From Closterium sp. NIES-65 (Eukaryota; Streptophyta; Zygnematophyceae; Desmidiales; Closteriaceae), in contig CANXME010000213.1 of the NCBI GenBank assembly GCA_948144175.1, positions 3,620,501-3,684,500 on the forward strand: a stretch of DNA of 64,000 nucleotides. The letters run 5' to 3'. A program made the position numbers and the translations under genes. Position 1 is the stretch's first letter. Each line of letters starts with the position of its first letter. Shown here piece after piece: positions 33,318 to 44,221 of the stretch. The notes beneath the pieces are model-generated. The model saw nothing but the letters and a program-made list of their open reading frames with translations, had not been told where the DNA came from and searched no databases.

Positions 33318-34563
33318 GCCTGCTGCTGCTGCTGATTCTAGTCCTCCCAGTCCGTCTTCCTCCTCTGGCACTTGTGCCAGTGCAGCACCTGCTCCTGCTG
33401 CTCCTGCTGCTCGACATGCTGCTCAACGGCCCGCTCCCCCTGTGGCGTCGTGCTCTTCTCTCCATTCCCCTTGTGCGGCGCTGCTTTCAGCCCCTCTCCT
33501 CGCATCCTTGCATCCTGCTGCTGCTGGCGCGTCGTCTGCTGTGCTGTGCTCTCTGAGTCTGGCTGCATTTGAGAGAGCTATGGAGGATTGTGCGGGGGCG
33601 AATGGTGGGGTGAACAGTGAAGCTAGCGGTGGTGGAGTGGAAGGGAGTGGGGGCTGCAGGGGACCGAACAGGGTTGGTGTAGCAGCAAGGGAGGGAGAGG
33701 GGATGGGTGGAATGGTAACTGGGGTTGGTGCAGTGGTGGGTGAGGGCATGGAACAGCAGGGAGGCAGGTGTGCCACTGGAGAGACAGCAAGCTGCAGGGA
33801 TGGGAGTGGCATTACCAGCAGCAGGAGCTGCAGAAGCATTTCCTGCACTGACGGCAGTAGCAGCACCGGCTCCAGCAGTGGCAGCCGCAGCTGCAGCAAC
33901 AGCAACAGCAGCAGCCTGGCTGATCTGAAGAGTAAAGGGGTGCGAACATGGTTCCACATGAGCAGTGCCGGCGACAGCATGAACAGTACTCGGAGGAGAA
34001 CGGGCAGCTTGACGGGCAGGCAGGTGGATCTCTCCCCTCGATTCATTCATGACAGCCCGTCCCCTTCCCCCGATGCAACTCGCAGGGAAGGTGCTGTGAA
34101 AGGCAGGAGGGATGATGAGTGGGGCAAGAGAGGAATAGAGGGACGGGATGGTGAGTCTGTCGATGGATCAACTCAGAGAATGCACGGGAGAGGTGGAGGC
34201 ATACCAGGCATGTGGCGAAAGGTTGTTGGGGAAAGGCAGCAAGGGAATAGGAAGGGAGAGGCCGGAAGGAGTGTGACCGGCGGTGCGTCTGACATTGTGC
34301 AGAACAGTATGCAAGCATCCTTGCAAGGTGCAGCCAGTGTTCTGCACCACAAGCAATATCTCGCTGATGGTAGAACTACGCTTTCAGCCATGCCACTTGC
34401 TAGAAGGGAAAAGCTGGCTGGTAGGAAAGGGGTTGATGTGACAAGGGTTTGGGAATACAGGGGTTCAGGAAGTGTGATCGGGACGAAACCATTGGTGTGC
34501 GTTGAGAACTGGGCAGTCTTAGAGGAGAGTGCGGACGGAAACGACATGGAATGGTTTTCTTGA
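31123..34563 (+). CDS. PAS-domain-like protein, two exons
   Basis: Model: exon 1 31123-32972, a 171-bp GT-AG intron 32973-33143 (phase 2), exon 2 33144-34563, 1,089 residues. The two exons are in matching phase across a CAG|GTCCGT donor and a CTGCAG acceptor. The N-terminal 480 residues are Ser/Ala/Arg-rich low complexity, partly from CAG/GCC triplet runs. A PAS-like segment starts near residue 505 (SLLLLDPATSQVLAASSAAAAALGMTRGELEGVRFVTLLHGVKED). The junction joins it to LRFRLAHSSRQG, resembling the last PAS strands. The rest is poly-Ala and unrecognised. A role in signal sensing is inferred only from the PAS fold. The start could instead be an internal ATG near 31231. Transposons begin 15 bp after the stop, so a lost or displaced downstream exon is possible. 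Confidence 0.5.
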
Positions 34564-34667
34564 CCTTGTTTACCGGTACCGTATTCTCCCGGATAAAACA
34601 CCCTAGGGTATTATGAAAACCACTGGAAAAAAATGGGGGGGGTCTCCTCTAAGGAAAATCCTATATA

Positions 34668-34800
34668 CCGTATCGCCCCGGATATAGGCGCCGTCCGATT
34701 ATAGGCGCTGGCGCCTCTATCTGGAGCATGGCGCTTATGGCCGGACCTCGATTAGAAGCGCCCCCCCTGAGATTTGTGTACTTATTATAAGCGCCACCAT
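34668..34800. repeat. Left subterminal repeat cluster of the pogo transposon
   Basis: Five to six copies, in both orientations, of a (T/G)ATA(A/G)GCGCC-like motif, spaced about 15-35 bp. They are matched by a similar cluster at about 37645-37751. Such arrays are typical transposase-binding sites (inference). Confidence 0.6.
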
Positions 34801-34916
34801 TCGACTACTTAGCTGGTTTTACATTGAAATCACATTCATAACAATATCATGACAGCAGCTACAACATCAGAGACCTGAAACAGCAGGTCTAGCAACACTA
34901 ATTCTAGCTAACTAGT

Positions 34917-37194
34917 CTAGTCTTCGTCAGATTCGGGCTCCTGGCAGTTGTTGCCAAAAAACCCATCAGCGATGATGTCATCGTCGACGTCCACTTCCGC
35001 CGTCAGCTGGCTCCGCCTGTGCGCCATGGCGAGGCCGTCCTCACTGCCGTCGAGCGCGTTGCTGATGCCACAGGTGAGGAAGGCACGCTTTATCAGCTCG
35101 GCAGGCACTGACTTCCAGGCCTGAGATATCCACCTCAGGACGACCTCCGGAGGAGGCTTCTTCAAGTTCCCTGAAAATAACGGGAGAACGATGGAATCCC
35201 GTTAATCCAACAATACATACGGTAAGCAAAAGGAAGGGGGGTTGAAACACAACAACGCGCTCATTCCATACCTGCTGTCGTCAGCTGCTCTTGCCCTTCT
35301 GCCTCAAACCACCGCTGGTACTGCTGGCGGACCGACGCTTTGAAGCTCTTGTTGATGGAGACATCCAGGGGCTGAACCTCCGCGGTACAGCCCGACGGGA
35401 TGATTGCCGGCACGCAGTTCATCTCGCGAAGCTTGTCCTTCACTTCCTGGGTGAGGTGACCGCGGTAAGAGTCGAGCACCAGCATCGAGCTCTTGGCGCA
35501 TCTACCGAACCTGGGCTTCAAGAAGGGCTTGACGCCCTCCTCAAGCCAGCGGACGACACCCGCGGAGTCCATCCACCCGTTCTCGTGTGCAGCCACGACC
35601 ACATCTGCAGAAAACAAGAGAAGCAGTTAGAATTCGCAGTCTGAACAAACCGCAGTTAACGAGCAGTGCACCAATTGACGTACCGGGTGGGAAATTGCCC
35701 TTTGGCACGGTCTTGCGCTTGAAGTACACCCACGGCTTCAGCTTCCGTCCGTCCGCCGTACACGCCAACATCACCGTCACACGCTGCTTCTGATACCCCG
35801 CGCTCCTGATAGGCACCGAGCGAACACCCGATTCATCCACGGTGGTGGTGGCGGACATCTCCAGCCAGAGCGGCGTCTGGTCCGCGTTGATGATCCACGC
35901 GGTGTCGATGCCGCGCTCACGACGCATGCCACGCACGAAATTCCAGAAGCTTCTGCACTGCTCCGCGACATCTGAAGGGAGGTGGAAGGCAGGACGGTCA
36001 CAGATGGCGGGTGTTAGTACCGGTAAAACAAGTAAACATTAACACGGCAAAGTACATGGGGTAACTCTTACGCGACTGGGTTTTCTGGGCAACCCGGGTC
36101 TTCATGCGGACACTCAGGTTCCATCGTCGCCGAAAGCGCTCCGACCACCTCTGGCTCCCTTTCCAGGGCTTGTCCGGGTACAGCAGCTTCATGTATTCCC
36201 GCGACCACTCCTGCAGGCGGCCGACTGATACGGCGGTTCCCTTGCGGCGCCACTCGAGAAGCTTCTCGTACACTTTCAACTCCATAGGCCGATACCACGA
36301 CGCCCGACCGCGGCCGTGCATGCGTTTCCGAGCGGAGTGCACGTCTTTGAGGAACTCCGCCGCCCGCTTCCAGTTCGTGAGGCACTTGGGGTGGATTCCG
36401 CTCTCGCGAGCCAAAGCGCGCACCGACGTTGCCACAGCAAGCCTGGCAACCCACTTCAACTTCTCCGCGGCGGTGTAACCTTGCCTCTTGTGCTCAGTGA
36501 GCTTGTGCCTGGGAGAGGGGGGGCGGGCATCACGAGTCTGGGAAGAGGGGTGGGGTCGCTTGCGATTCATCGGGGGATAGGAAGGTATCGGCAGGGTCTC
36601 GGGAAGCTCGTCGCGTGACCAGTACTCCACGCCGTCATCGGCATCGTCGCCGGGAACGCCTTCGGGAAAAACATCTTCAGCGGAGCCGCCCTCGGCGCCG
36701 CCCCCGCCGCTCGCTTCCGTGCCATACTCACCGCCGACAGTGCCGCTCGCTTCCTCTTCGTCAGCGTCAGCTTCGGCTTCAACATCATCGTCGGCGCCGA
36801 CTTGCGATTCGTCCCACGGGCAGTCGTCAGGCTGTCCCCACCGTGAACCAGGAACGTGCTCCACTTCCACCCACTCATCTTGCGGCTTCTTAGACTCGGG
36901 TTCGGAGAGGTACTCGTCAAACGACGATGGGAGCAGCAGCATCAGCACGAGCGTTGATCCAGCGTGTAGAGGAGGCGCAACACTATGCAAGCACGGAGGA
37001 GTCGGAGGAACAGGAGGCTCAGGAGGTGCAGGAGGCGAAGGAGGAGCAGGAGGCGCAGGAGGCGCAGGAGGCTGTGGTGGCTTAGGTGGAGATGGTGGGA
37101 CGCGGGAGTACCACCCGTCTTCGTCTACTCTAAACGCGGGCCTCCGTGGAGGCTTCTTCTTGAACAAGAAGTGAACCCCGGTGAATTCCGCCAT
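34917..37194 (-). CDS. Pogo/Tigger-like DDE transposase, four exons
   Basis: Exons (minus): 37194-36072, 35971-35684, 35604-35272, 35170-34917. All introns are GT-AG and all phases agree, giving 665 residues. I chose ATG 37194 (MAEFTGVHFLFKKK); an in-frame ATG at 37260 also exists. The N-terminus has a Pro run and an acidic stretch. A psq-type helix-turn-helix follows (YTAAEKLKWVARLAVATSVRALARESGIHPKCLTNWKR, about residues 240-280). A CENP-B-type second DNA-binding region spans about 330-372. The DDE_1 catalytic core has Asp406 (INADQTPLW), Asp515 (LVLDSYRGHLT) and Asp551 (VQPLDVSINKSFK), with 35 residues between the last two, as is usual for pogo. The tail is acidic. It would cut and paste at TA sites. 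Confidence 0.88.
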
Positions 37195-37644
37195 AGCTTC
37201 CGCAGCATGGCGGGAGACATCAAGAACCAAGAACGAAAAACTGAAAGAAGCAATGAACAAATGAAGGATTCAAAGGGACCCCTTCTGGCTAGCGCCACGG
37301 GGTCCTCGTCGAGGAGAGACGGGTGTCCCCTGTCTGAACCCGGAGAGGAGGGTTTAGCGCCACGCACGATGCTGCGCTGGCAGGGCATGATGGCCGCTTC
37401 TAGATGGTTCGGGTGAGGATTCTGCTGCCACCCAGCACACGAAAGCCTGATTGGGCCGCTAGGCAAGTTTCGCATCAGCGCTGGCAGGTGAGCTGCTCCT
37501 GGACGGGCTTTGTGCGGTTGGAAACCGAAGCGCGTCTGTTTTCGGCGTGTTTCCATGCATGATGCCATGCGCACGTTACACAGTCTTGTTCGCCTTAATA
37601 CGGGCTTCGATTTGATGCCTAAATTATGCAAATTTATTTTTACC

Positions 37645-37751
37645 ATTATATAAGCGCCGACGCTTATGGCCATTATTCAATTACAAGCGCCACCCTTAAA
37701 AAAATCGATTTTATTATAAGCGCCATGGCGCTTATATCCGGGGTGATACGG
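37645..37751. repeat. Right subterminal repeat cluster of the pogo transposon
   Basis: About five motifs of the TATAAGCGCC type in both orientations, next to the right inverted tip. Confidence 0.6.
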
Positions 37752-38440
37752 TAATGCCCGGGTCTTATGATATGGTATATTTTTTATAAAACAGAAAAGA
37801 TGTGAAACAAAATCAGGGGTCTGACTTCACTTCAAGATTGTTGATCAATGCCGCAAAACCGAGTACGAGGATATTGTGGGCCACTTGGGCCACTTCACCT
37901 CTTGGACCACTTGCAGTGGAAGATTCGTCAGCGTGGCGACAGCGAGATTTTGGGATTCACTAGCGTGGCGACAGCGAGATTGTGGAAGGGGGGATATCTC
38001 GGCTGATTCTAAGTGAAAGTACATGCGAAATTTCTTCTAGGGAGTGATTTTCGCGATATTCTCCCGTAAGGAATCGGACTCGATAACAGCTATAATAGGA
38101 ATCTATAAGAAAAGGGGGGTGTTATAGAGAATCACCCCAAAAAGGGGGGTATAGTACTAACGGGGTCGGATACAACACCCACCCCGTATAAGCTACCCGG
38201 GGGTGTACAATTACAGGGGGGGTGTTTTATCCGGGAGAATACGGTAATACCGTGCGTGAAATGTAGAGACATCCTCTGGTTTTGAAGGTCGTGCCATGCC
38301 ACATTTACATGCGGTATCCATACTTGGCCTTACGGTATGTTGCTGTGTCAGTAGATTCCGTGTGGGGCTTGTTGGTACCGTAGATGCATTTGAGAGCGTG
38401 TTCCTATCCTCGTATCAAGATGACCTCGTATCAGGCTCAC

Positions 38441-38782
38441 TGTTACGAGTGCAATTGAGTGAACGAACGAGAATTGCACTATCGAAGCAAGAGTACAATG
38501 AGCGAAGGCATGAGCGAAGAATATATAGCGAAACTACAGTGGTAACGGTAATGGACTGTGGTTGTCGCGCGACGGGCCTGGGACTGAGGTTGGGAAAAGT
38601 GTCGAAGCGGAGGCCCGGAGCGCGGGTTACCCGCCGAGCCGTGAGGTCGGGGTGCGACGTGCGAAGGTGGCGGGCGGATTGTCGATGCGAGGATTGCGAG
38701 TGGGAACGGTGCTGACTGTGGTGCTACAGTGATGTACGCGTTGAGCAGGGATGCGAAGTAAGGAAAAGGAATTTTCCTTACA
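38441..38782 (-). repeat. Chromovirus E 3' long terminal repeat
   Basis: 342 bp, TGTTACGAGTGCAATTG...TTTCCTTACA on the plus strand. A TATATAT-like box on the minus strand lies near 38519-38528. Confidence 0.92.
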
Positions 38783-41700
38783 CTACCCCCCCCTTTCTAA
38801 GGAGGTCCTCCTTACGAAAGTGCGTGTACATCCCTGAAGTTTCGGCTGCGCAGATACTCGGTGAGGACGGGGTGGTTTTCGATTCTGTCCAGGGGAACCC
38901 AATTGTCTTCGGTGGGTGTACGGTCTTTCCAGCGGAGTAGGAACTCGATCCTTCGGGCTCCTCGAGGGTCACGAACTCTGTGGCTCAGGATTTTTTCGGG
39001 GGTGATGATTGGTTCAGTCGGCGGTCGCGTCATGCTGGCTGGGCGATTGCGTGGGAGTTGGCTTGTGGACGGGACGTAGGGGCGAAGTAGGCTGACGTGG
39101 AACGAGGGGCTAACGTACCAGTCAGCTGGGAGGAGGAGGTGGGCGGTGACGGGTGTTATCATGTGGCTTATGCGAAATGGCCCGCAGTATCGGGGGCGGA
39201 GTTTCGGGGTGATGGGGAGTCGGAGATTTTGGGTGTCGAGTAAAACTAAGTCGTCGGGCTGGTAAGTGACAGGTCTGCGGTGGCGGTCGGCGTTGCGTTT
39301 AGCGATGATGTTAGCTTTTTTAATTGCGTTTGCTGCCCTGGTCCATGCTGCTTGCAAAACTTCGGCGAACTGTTGCGCGTGTGGAACCGGGTTGTCGGGA
39401 TTCGGGGTCATGGGTACTGTTGGGTCTTGTCCGTAATTCAGGTAAAACGGTGACTGTTGGGTCGTGGCGGATGGGGCGTTGTTGTATGCGAATTCGATGA
39501 GTGGCAGTTGCTGTTCCCACGTGTTTGGGTCGTCGCATGTGGCCTGGATGAGTTGTTCCATGGTCTGATTTGTCCGTTCTGTGTGTCCGTCTGTTTCGGG
39601 GTGGTACGATGAACTAAACTGTAGTCGCGTGCCGAACTGCTGCCACAGGTTTCGCCAGAAGTTGCTGGTGAATTTCGTGTCTTTATCGCTGATGATTGAT
39701 GCTGGTATCCCGTGCAGTCGAACGACGGTAGAGATGAAGAGGCGGGTTGTTTCTTCGGCTGTGATTGATTTTTTGCAGGCTGCGAAGTGTGCCATTTTCG
39801 TCAGTCGATCGACGACGACCAGGATCGCGTCATTTCCACTCGCCCCGGCCGGTAACCCCGTGACGAAGTCCATCGTCATCTGCTGCCAAGCACGCTTTGG
39901 AGGTGGGATTGGCTGCAACTGTCCCGCCGGCCGCTTCCGTGTTGACTTCATGATCTGGCAAGTGGGACACGATGCCACGAGTCGCTGCACGTCGGTCAAC
40001 ATTTCGAGCCAGTAATAATACCGCTGCAGCTGCTGCCGTGTTTTCTCTACCCCGAAATGTCCCGAGGTAACCCCGTCATGTGCCTCCTGTAATAGTAGTT
40101 CCCGTAGCAGAGTGTACCGTGGTACCCAGATGCGCTCGGTCCCGGCTTTTACGTAATAGACTCCCTTGGCTGCTGCGAACTGCTGCGAATTTCCTCCTGT
40201 GAAGAATGGGTCCGTTTGATATCCGTGGGTAAATAGTCCTGTCAGTAGCGGGCTGGTCTGGGCGAGTCGTATCGAGTGGATCTGGGCAGTGGGGCGGGTC
40301 AGTGCGTCGGCGATGTTCGAGGCTCCTTTTTTATAGGTGAGTGTGTAGTGGAAGTTTGACTCGAGGAAATCGAGCCACCGAATCTGTCGTGGGTTGAGGT
40401 GGGAATGTGCGCGGAGGTATTGTAGTGATCGGTGGTCTGTCCGTACTGTCACGTCTGCGCCGGTCAAGTAGCAGCGCCACACTTTGAACGCATGCACGAT
40501 CGCGAGCATTTTGCGGTTGTGTATCGGGTAATTTCGCTCGGGCGGATGCAGTTTTTGTGACTCGTATGCGATGGGCTGTAGGCGGTTGCCGAAGTCTTGT
40601 AGCAGTACGGCTCCAATGGCGATGTCGCTTGCGTCTGTAACAACCTCGAAGGGGCGGTGTGGGTCGGCGATGCGCAGGACGGGCGGTGAACAGAGAATTT
40701 TTTTCAGGGCAGAGAAGGCAGCGTGCTCTTTCTCCCCCCACGTAAAAACGACCTCCTTGCGCATTAAATCCGTCAGCGGGGCGGTCAATCGTGCCATGTT
40801 GGGGACGAACCGACGAACATAACTAACGAACCCTAAAAAACTCTGCAGTTCCGTGATGTTCGTCGGGGGACGCCACGCTTTTACCGTATCCAGCTTCTTT
40901 GGGTCGGATTCAACTCCACCCTCCGAAATAACGTGCCCCAAAAATTCTAGTCTGTCCCGAAAAAACTCGCACTTGGAGCCCTTGGTGAGTAACCGATGTT
41001 CTTCTAAAACTTTAAATACTGCTTCGAGATCCGCTAAGTGCTGCTGTTTGTCGCGACTGTAGACGAGGATGTCGTCGAGGTAAACTATCACGCATTTATC
41101 TAAGAGTGGCCTAAACGCCTCGTTCATGATCATCTAAAAAGTTGCGGGCGCGTTGGTCAGCCCGAAAGGCATCACTGTGTACTCAAACGACCCGTACCTA
41201 GTCCTAAATGTTGTCTTGGCGCAGTCCGATGGTTCGACTCGAATCTGATGGTAACCCCCCCGTAAGTCTATTTTCGAAAAGACCCGTGCTGTTCGCAGTT
41301 GGTCGATCAGTTCGTCGGCGCGGGGAATGGGGTACCGCGACTTGACTGTTACCCTGTTGAGCGCTCGGTAATCGATGCACATGCAAAACCCTCCGTCTTT
41401 TTTCGGTGTGAACAGTATCGGTGCGGCGAACGGTGACGAACTTGGTCGAATGAACTGCTTCTCTAACAAATAATCTAATTACTTCCTTAGTTCGTCGAGC
41501 TCGGGCTGTGTCAGTCTGAACTGGCGCTGTACAGTTGGCTGTGCCCCCAGTTCTAACTCGATCCTATGATCATGCGCCCGCTGAGGTGGCAAACCTTCCA
41601 GTAAGTCGTCTGGAAAGATCCCCGGGTACCGTTTCAACAGTTCCTATAGTTCGGGCGGTACTGCGGCCAACAGTTTCTGAAAATCGCTCGGCTGCTCCGC

Positions 41701-42192
41701 TTCTCCCACTAATGCTATATCTACTGCGTACACATCAGCTCCAGCGGCGACAACCCGTTTCATCGTGATGACGTTGACGTGGACCGTTGAAGACTCGGGC
41801 GACTGCCAGCGAGGTAGCTCAACCCAGTTACCACTACTTCGCACGGTGCAACTACCCGTCGTCCAGTCAATTCGCGGGTTATACCATCGCAGCCAATCAC
41901 GTCCCAGTAAAATATGGTGCCCATCCAGTGTCGTTGCGAGCATTTCCTGTGTAAACCCGAAATTTCCCCCGTAGCGGACTTTGACTCGCTCTACCTTTTC
42001 CCGTATGGCCAGTGGCGTGCCGTCGACTAAGCGTGCGTCTATCTCCGGTAAGCAACGGCTAAGTGTCAGCTGTAGTTTTCGTGCGGTTGTAGTATTAACT
42101 AAACTGTGGCTTGCTCCTCCTTCGATAAAAATCTTCACTGCCGCTCCCTGTATTTTCCCGTGGATCAGTACTGGGCAATCCGCCGCTGTACC

Positions 42193-42333
42193 TGTCAGAA
42201 TCCCAACCACTAGACCATTGGGATAAAAGGGCTTGTTTCAGTAGCGGGTCAGTGCGCCCATAACCCCCCAGGCGAACGCGCCTGTAACCCTCTCCAGGAT
42301 CAATCGGGCATCCACAGTGCAGATCTACTAACA
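42193..42333 (-). repeat. TRIM G 3' long terminal repeat
   Basis: 141 bp. It carries a run of four T on the minus strand at 42228-42225, a possible Pol III terminator. Confidence 0.9.
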
Positions 42334-42385
42334 CCCCCCCACACTGGGAGGCCTAGGACTAAGCACAGCGGCAACGGCCTACATG

Positions 42386-42458
42386 TGCATACACCGGGAA
42401 TCGAACCCGAGACCGCTCTGATACCATGTCAGAATCCCAACCACTAGACCATTGGGAT
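42386..42458 (-). promoter_or_regulatory. tRNA-Glu-like unit with Pol III A and B boxes across the LTR/primer-site junction
   Basis: On the minus strand an A-box-like TGGTCTAGTGG starts at 42451 and a perfect B box GGTTCGATTCC at 42407. Their starts are 44 nt apart, the spacing in a tRNA gene (positions 8 and 52). Around the B box, TCGGG and CCCGG pair as a T-arm stem (one G-T). Between the boxes, TCTGA and TCAGA form a 5-bp stem with a 7-nt loop CATGGTA at the anticodon-arm position. The LTR end CA and the primer site TGGTATCAGAGC meet in that loop. The D-arm and T-arm phrases closely match eukaryotic tRNA-Glu from memory. The acceptor stem does not pair, so it is not a working tRNA. Confidence 0.7.
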
Positions 42459-42567
42459 AAAAGGGCTTGTTTCAGTAGCGGGTCAGTGCGCCCATAACCC
42501 CCCAGGCGAACGCGCCTGTAACCCTCTCAAGGATCAATCGGGCATCCACAGTGCAGATCTACTGACA
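42427..42567 (-). repeat. TRIM G 5' long terminal repeat
   Basis: 141 bp, two differences from 42193-42333. It contains the A-box-like motif near its 3' end on the minus strand. Confidence 0.9.
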
Positions 42568-43241
42568 GTACCCTCCTTATTCATCCGAGCCCGATCGATG
42601 GCGTGAATCGGTACTGTGACTCGGTGAGGGTCGGTGCGGTTGGGCGAGCACGCAGTCTCGTCAGTAGTTGGCCCAACTTCTACTGACTGCTGGCGTTTCC
42701 CTGCCTCTGAGACTTCCCCCCCTGCTCTGCTCCGCGGCGCCTTAGCTCCTCTGGGCATTCGCTCTTGCGATGGCCCGGCCTGTTGCAAGCAAAGCAGCGC
42801 CCCTTAAACGGTGCGGCAGCTGCATTCGTTGCAACAGCGTTTATAGTGGCGTGCTCGATCGGTCCCCGAGGACGATGTCCGTAGTAGGACCCCGGTCTCG
42901 GTCGGCGTAGAATGTCGATTTTCTCGGCGAGCGTAAGAATCTCATTGAAGTTTGAGAGTCCGCGCAGCATGATTTTGTGCGAGATATCCGGCTTCAGCCC
43001 TCCGACGTAACGGTCCACCCGCTCCGCTTCGTGCATGTAGCCGACCTGCTCGCAAAGTGCGAGAAAACCGCTCGTGTAATCTTGAACCGACCCAAACTGC
43101 CGCCAAGTGCGCAATCTCTGACGCGCCGAAATAGAAGCCGTGATCGGCTCGAAGCGCGCCCGAAGCCCTGCGCACCACGCATCCCACGTGCTGTATTGGG
43201 CGGTCTCGCAGAATGAACTCCAGGTAACAGCTGGACCCGTG

Positions 43242-43370
43242 TGTTAAAGTTTAGAAGAAAGAAGAGGGCTGCACTAGCAAGAATGAGGATACAAATAGCA
43301 AACCCTAGAAGGGTTGTACTCGCTATAGAGCACCCCACTACAGGCTAGAGCATAAGATAACATTCTGACA
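43242..43370 (-). repeat. Element F 3' long terminal repeat
   Basis: 129 bp, TGTTAAAGTTTAG...CATTCTGACA. Confidence 0.9.
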
Positions 43371-44221
43371 CACCCCCATAGCCAAAGTGGGGTGTAATCT
43401 GCAGAGCAAGCAAAGCAGTACAAGCTCAGGGTGGATCACAATGTCACCACACATTCTGAGCACAAGTTCAAGAAGCAATAGTTTAAAGTTCACAATTATG
43501 AGCAAGCTAGTGGTAGTCACAACGGGCAAGTGAGGAGGAGGAGAGAGAGTGAGAGGAGAGGAGATAGGAGGCGAAGGATGAAGCTGCAGACACACAGGCA
43601 ACAGGAGGCACACTGGCACAGCGGCTACCGGAACAACGCTCCGGAATACTGGAGTAACTGGCCCCGCGGCTAAAGTAGCGGCAGACGAGCAACGGACCCA
43701 CGGGCGGCTGGCACAGCTGGCTACGACTGGGCTACCGGACGAAGTCCCCGGAATACAGGTGCTGCTGGCGACACGATGGCAACCTCCATTCAGCTTCCCC
43801 AAACTATCCCACTCCCCCCTTGCACACACCCGCTGCTACACCGCTAGCTCCACTCCCCCTTCACCCCCCTTAAACCCTAAACCCCAGTCTCCCACTCGTC
43901 CACCCCCCTCAGCGACAGCTGCAGCAGTGGGAGACGAAGGAGGAGGAGGAGCAAAGGGAGGAATGCACAACTGCCACCCCCATACTCGCCACCCCTCAGG
44001 TCGCCTCGACAGGCGACGGGAAAAGGGGGGGGGGGGGGGGGGTGCACGTGCCGTAGGTAGGGCGACGGGGCCGGTAAGCAGGTAGGGCGACGGGGCCGGG
44101 GTCGGAGGTGGGGCGACGGGGCCGGTGCGCAGGTAGGGCGACGGGGCCGGGGACGTAGGTAGGGCGACGGGGTGCGACGCGTGGGTCCCCGTCGCCCGTC
44201 GCAGCGCCTCCCGGGGGCGAC

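Larger units (their letters stand above)
34668..37751 (-). mobile_element. Autonomous-looking pogo/Tigger DNA transposon
   Basis: 3,084 bp. Inverted tips are CCGTATCGCCCCGGATATAG on the left and CCGTATCACCCCGGATATAA (reverse complement) on the right, with TA duplications at 34666-34667 and 37752-37753. It encodes a four-exon transposase on the minus strand. Both ends carry several GGCGCTTATA-type subterminal repeats. It sits inside the MITE at 34579-38244, whose tips are related. The transposase frame is uninterrupted across all exons, so the element looks complete. Confidence 0.9.
34579..38244. mobile_element. Pogo-type MITE (outer), split by the pogo transposon
   Basis: Non-coding element of about 580 bp once the nested transposon is set aside (89 bp left plus 493 bp right). 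Terminal inverted repeats CCGTATTCTCCCGGATAAAA are at both ends (34579 onward and ending 38244). TA dinucleotides flank it (34577-34578 and 38245-38246), the Tc1/mariner-pogo target duplication. A second copy lies at 62223-63605. There is no reading frame of note. It is presumably moved by a pogo transposase acting in trans. Confidence 0.85.
42193..42567 (-). mobile_element. TRIM element G with tRNA-like Pol III promoter
   Basis: 375 bp in total. Long terminal repeats of 141 bp are at 42193-42333 and 42427-42567 (two differences), with an interior of only 93 bp. The target duplication is GTACC (42188-42192 and 42568-42572). The primer-binding site TGGTATCAGAGCGG reads on the minus strand from 42426, and a polypurine tract lies just inside 42334. 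It has no coding capacity. The repeats have TGTCAG/CTGACA inverted tips. The end of the repeat, the primer site and the start of the interior together resemble a tRNA (separate entry). It is inserted in chromovirus E and is young. Confidence 0.92.

Noticed and set aside
36615-37416. Plus-strand Arg- and Gly-rich frames
   Set aside because: Opposite strand of the well-supported pogo transposase first exon.
42386-42458. Genuine tRNA gene
   Set aside because: The acceptor arms do not pair and the anticodon loop is made of the LTR end and primer site, so it is called tRNA-like only.
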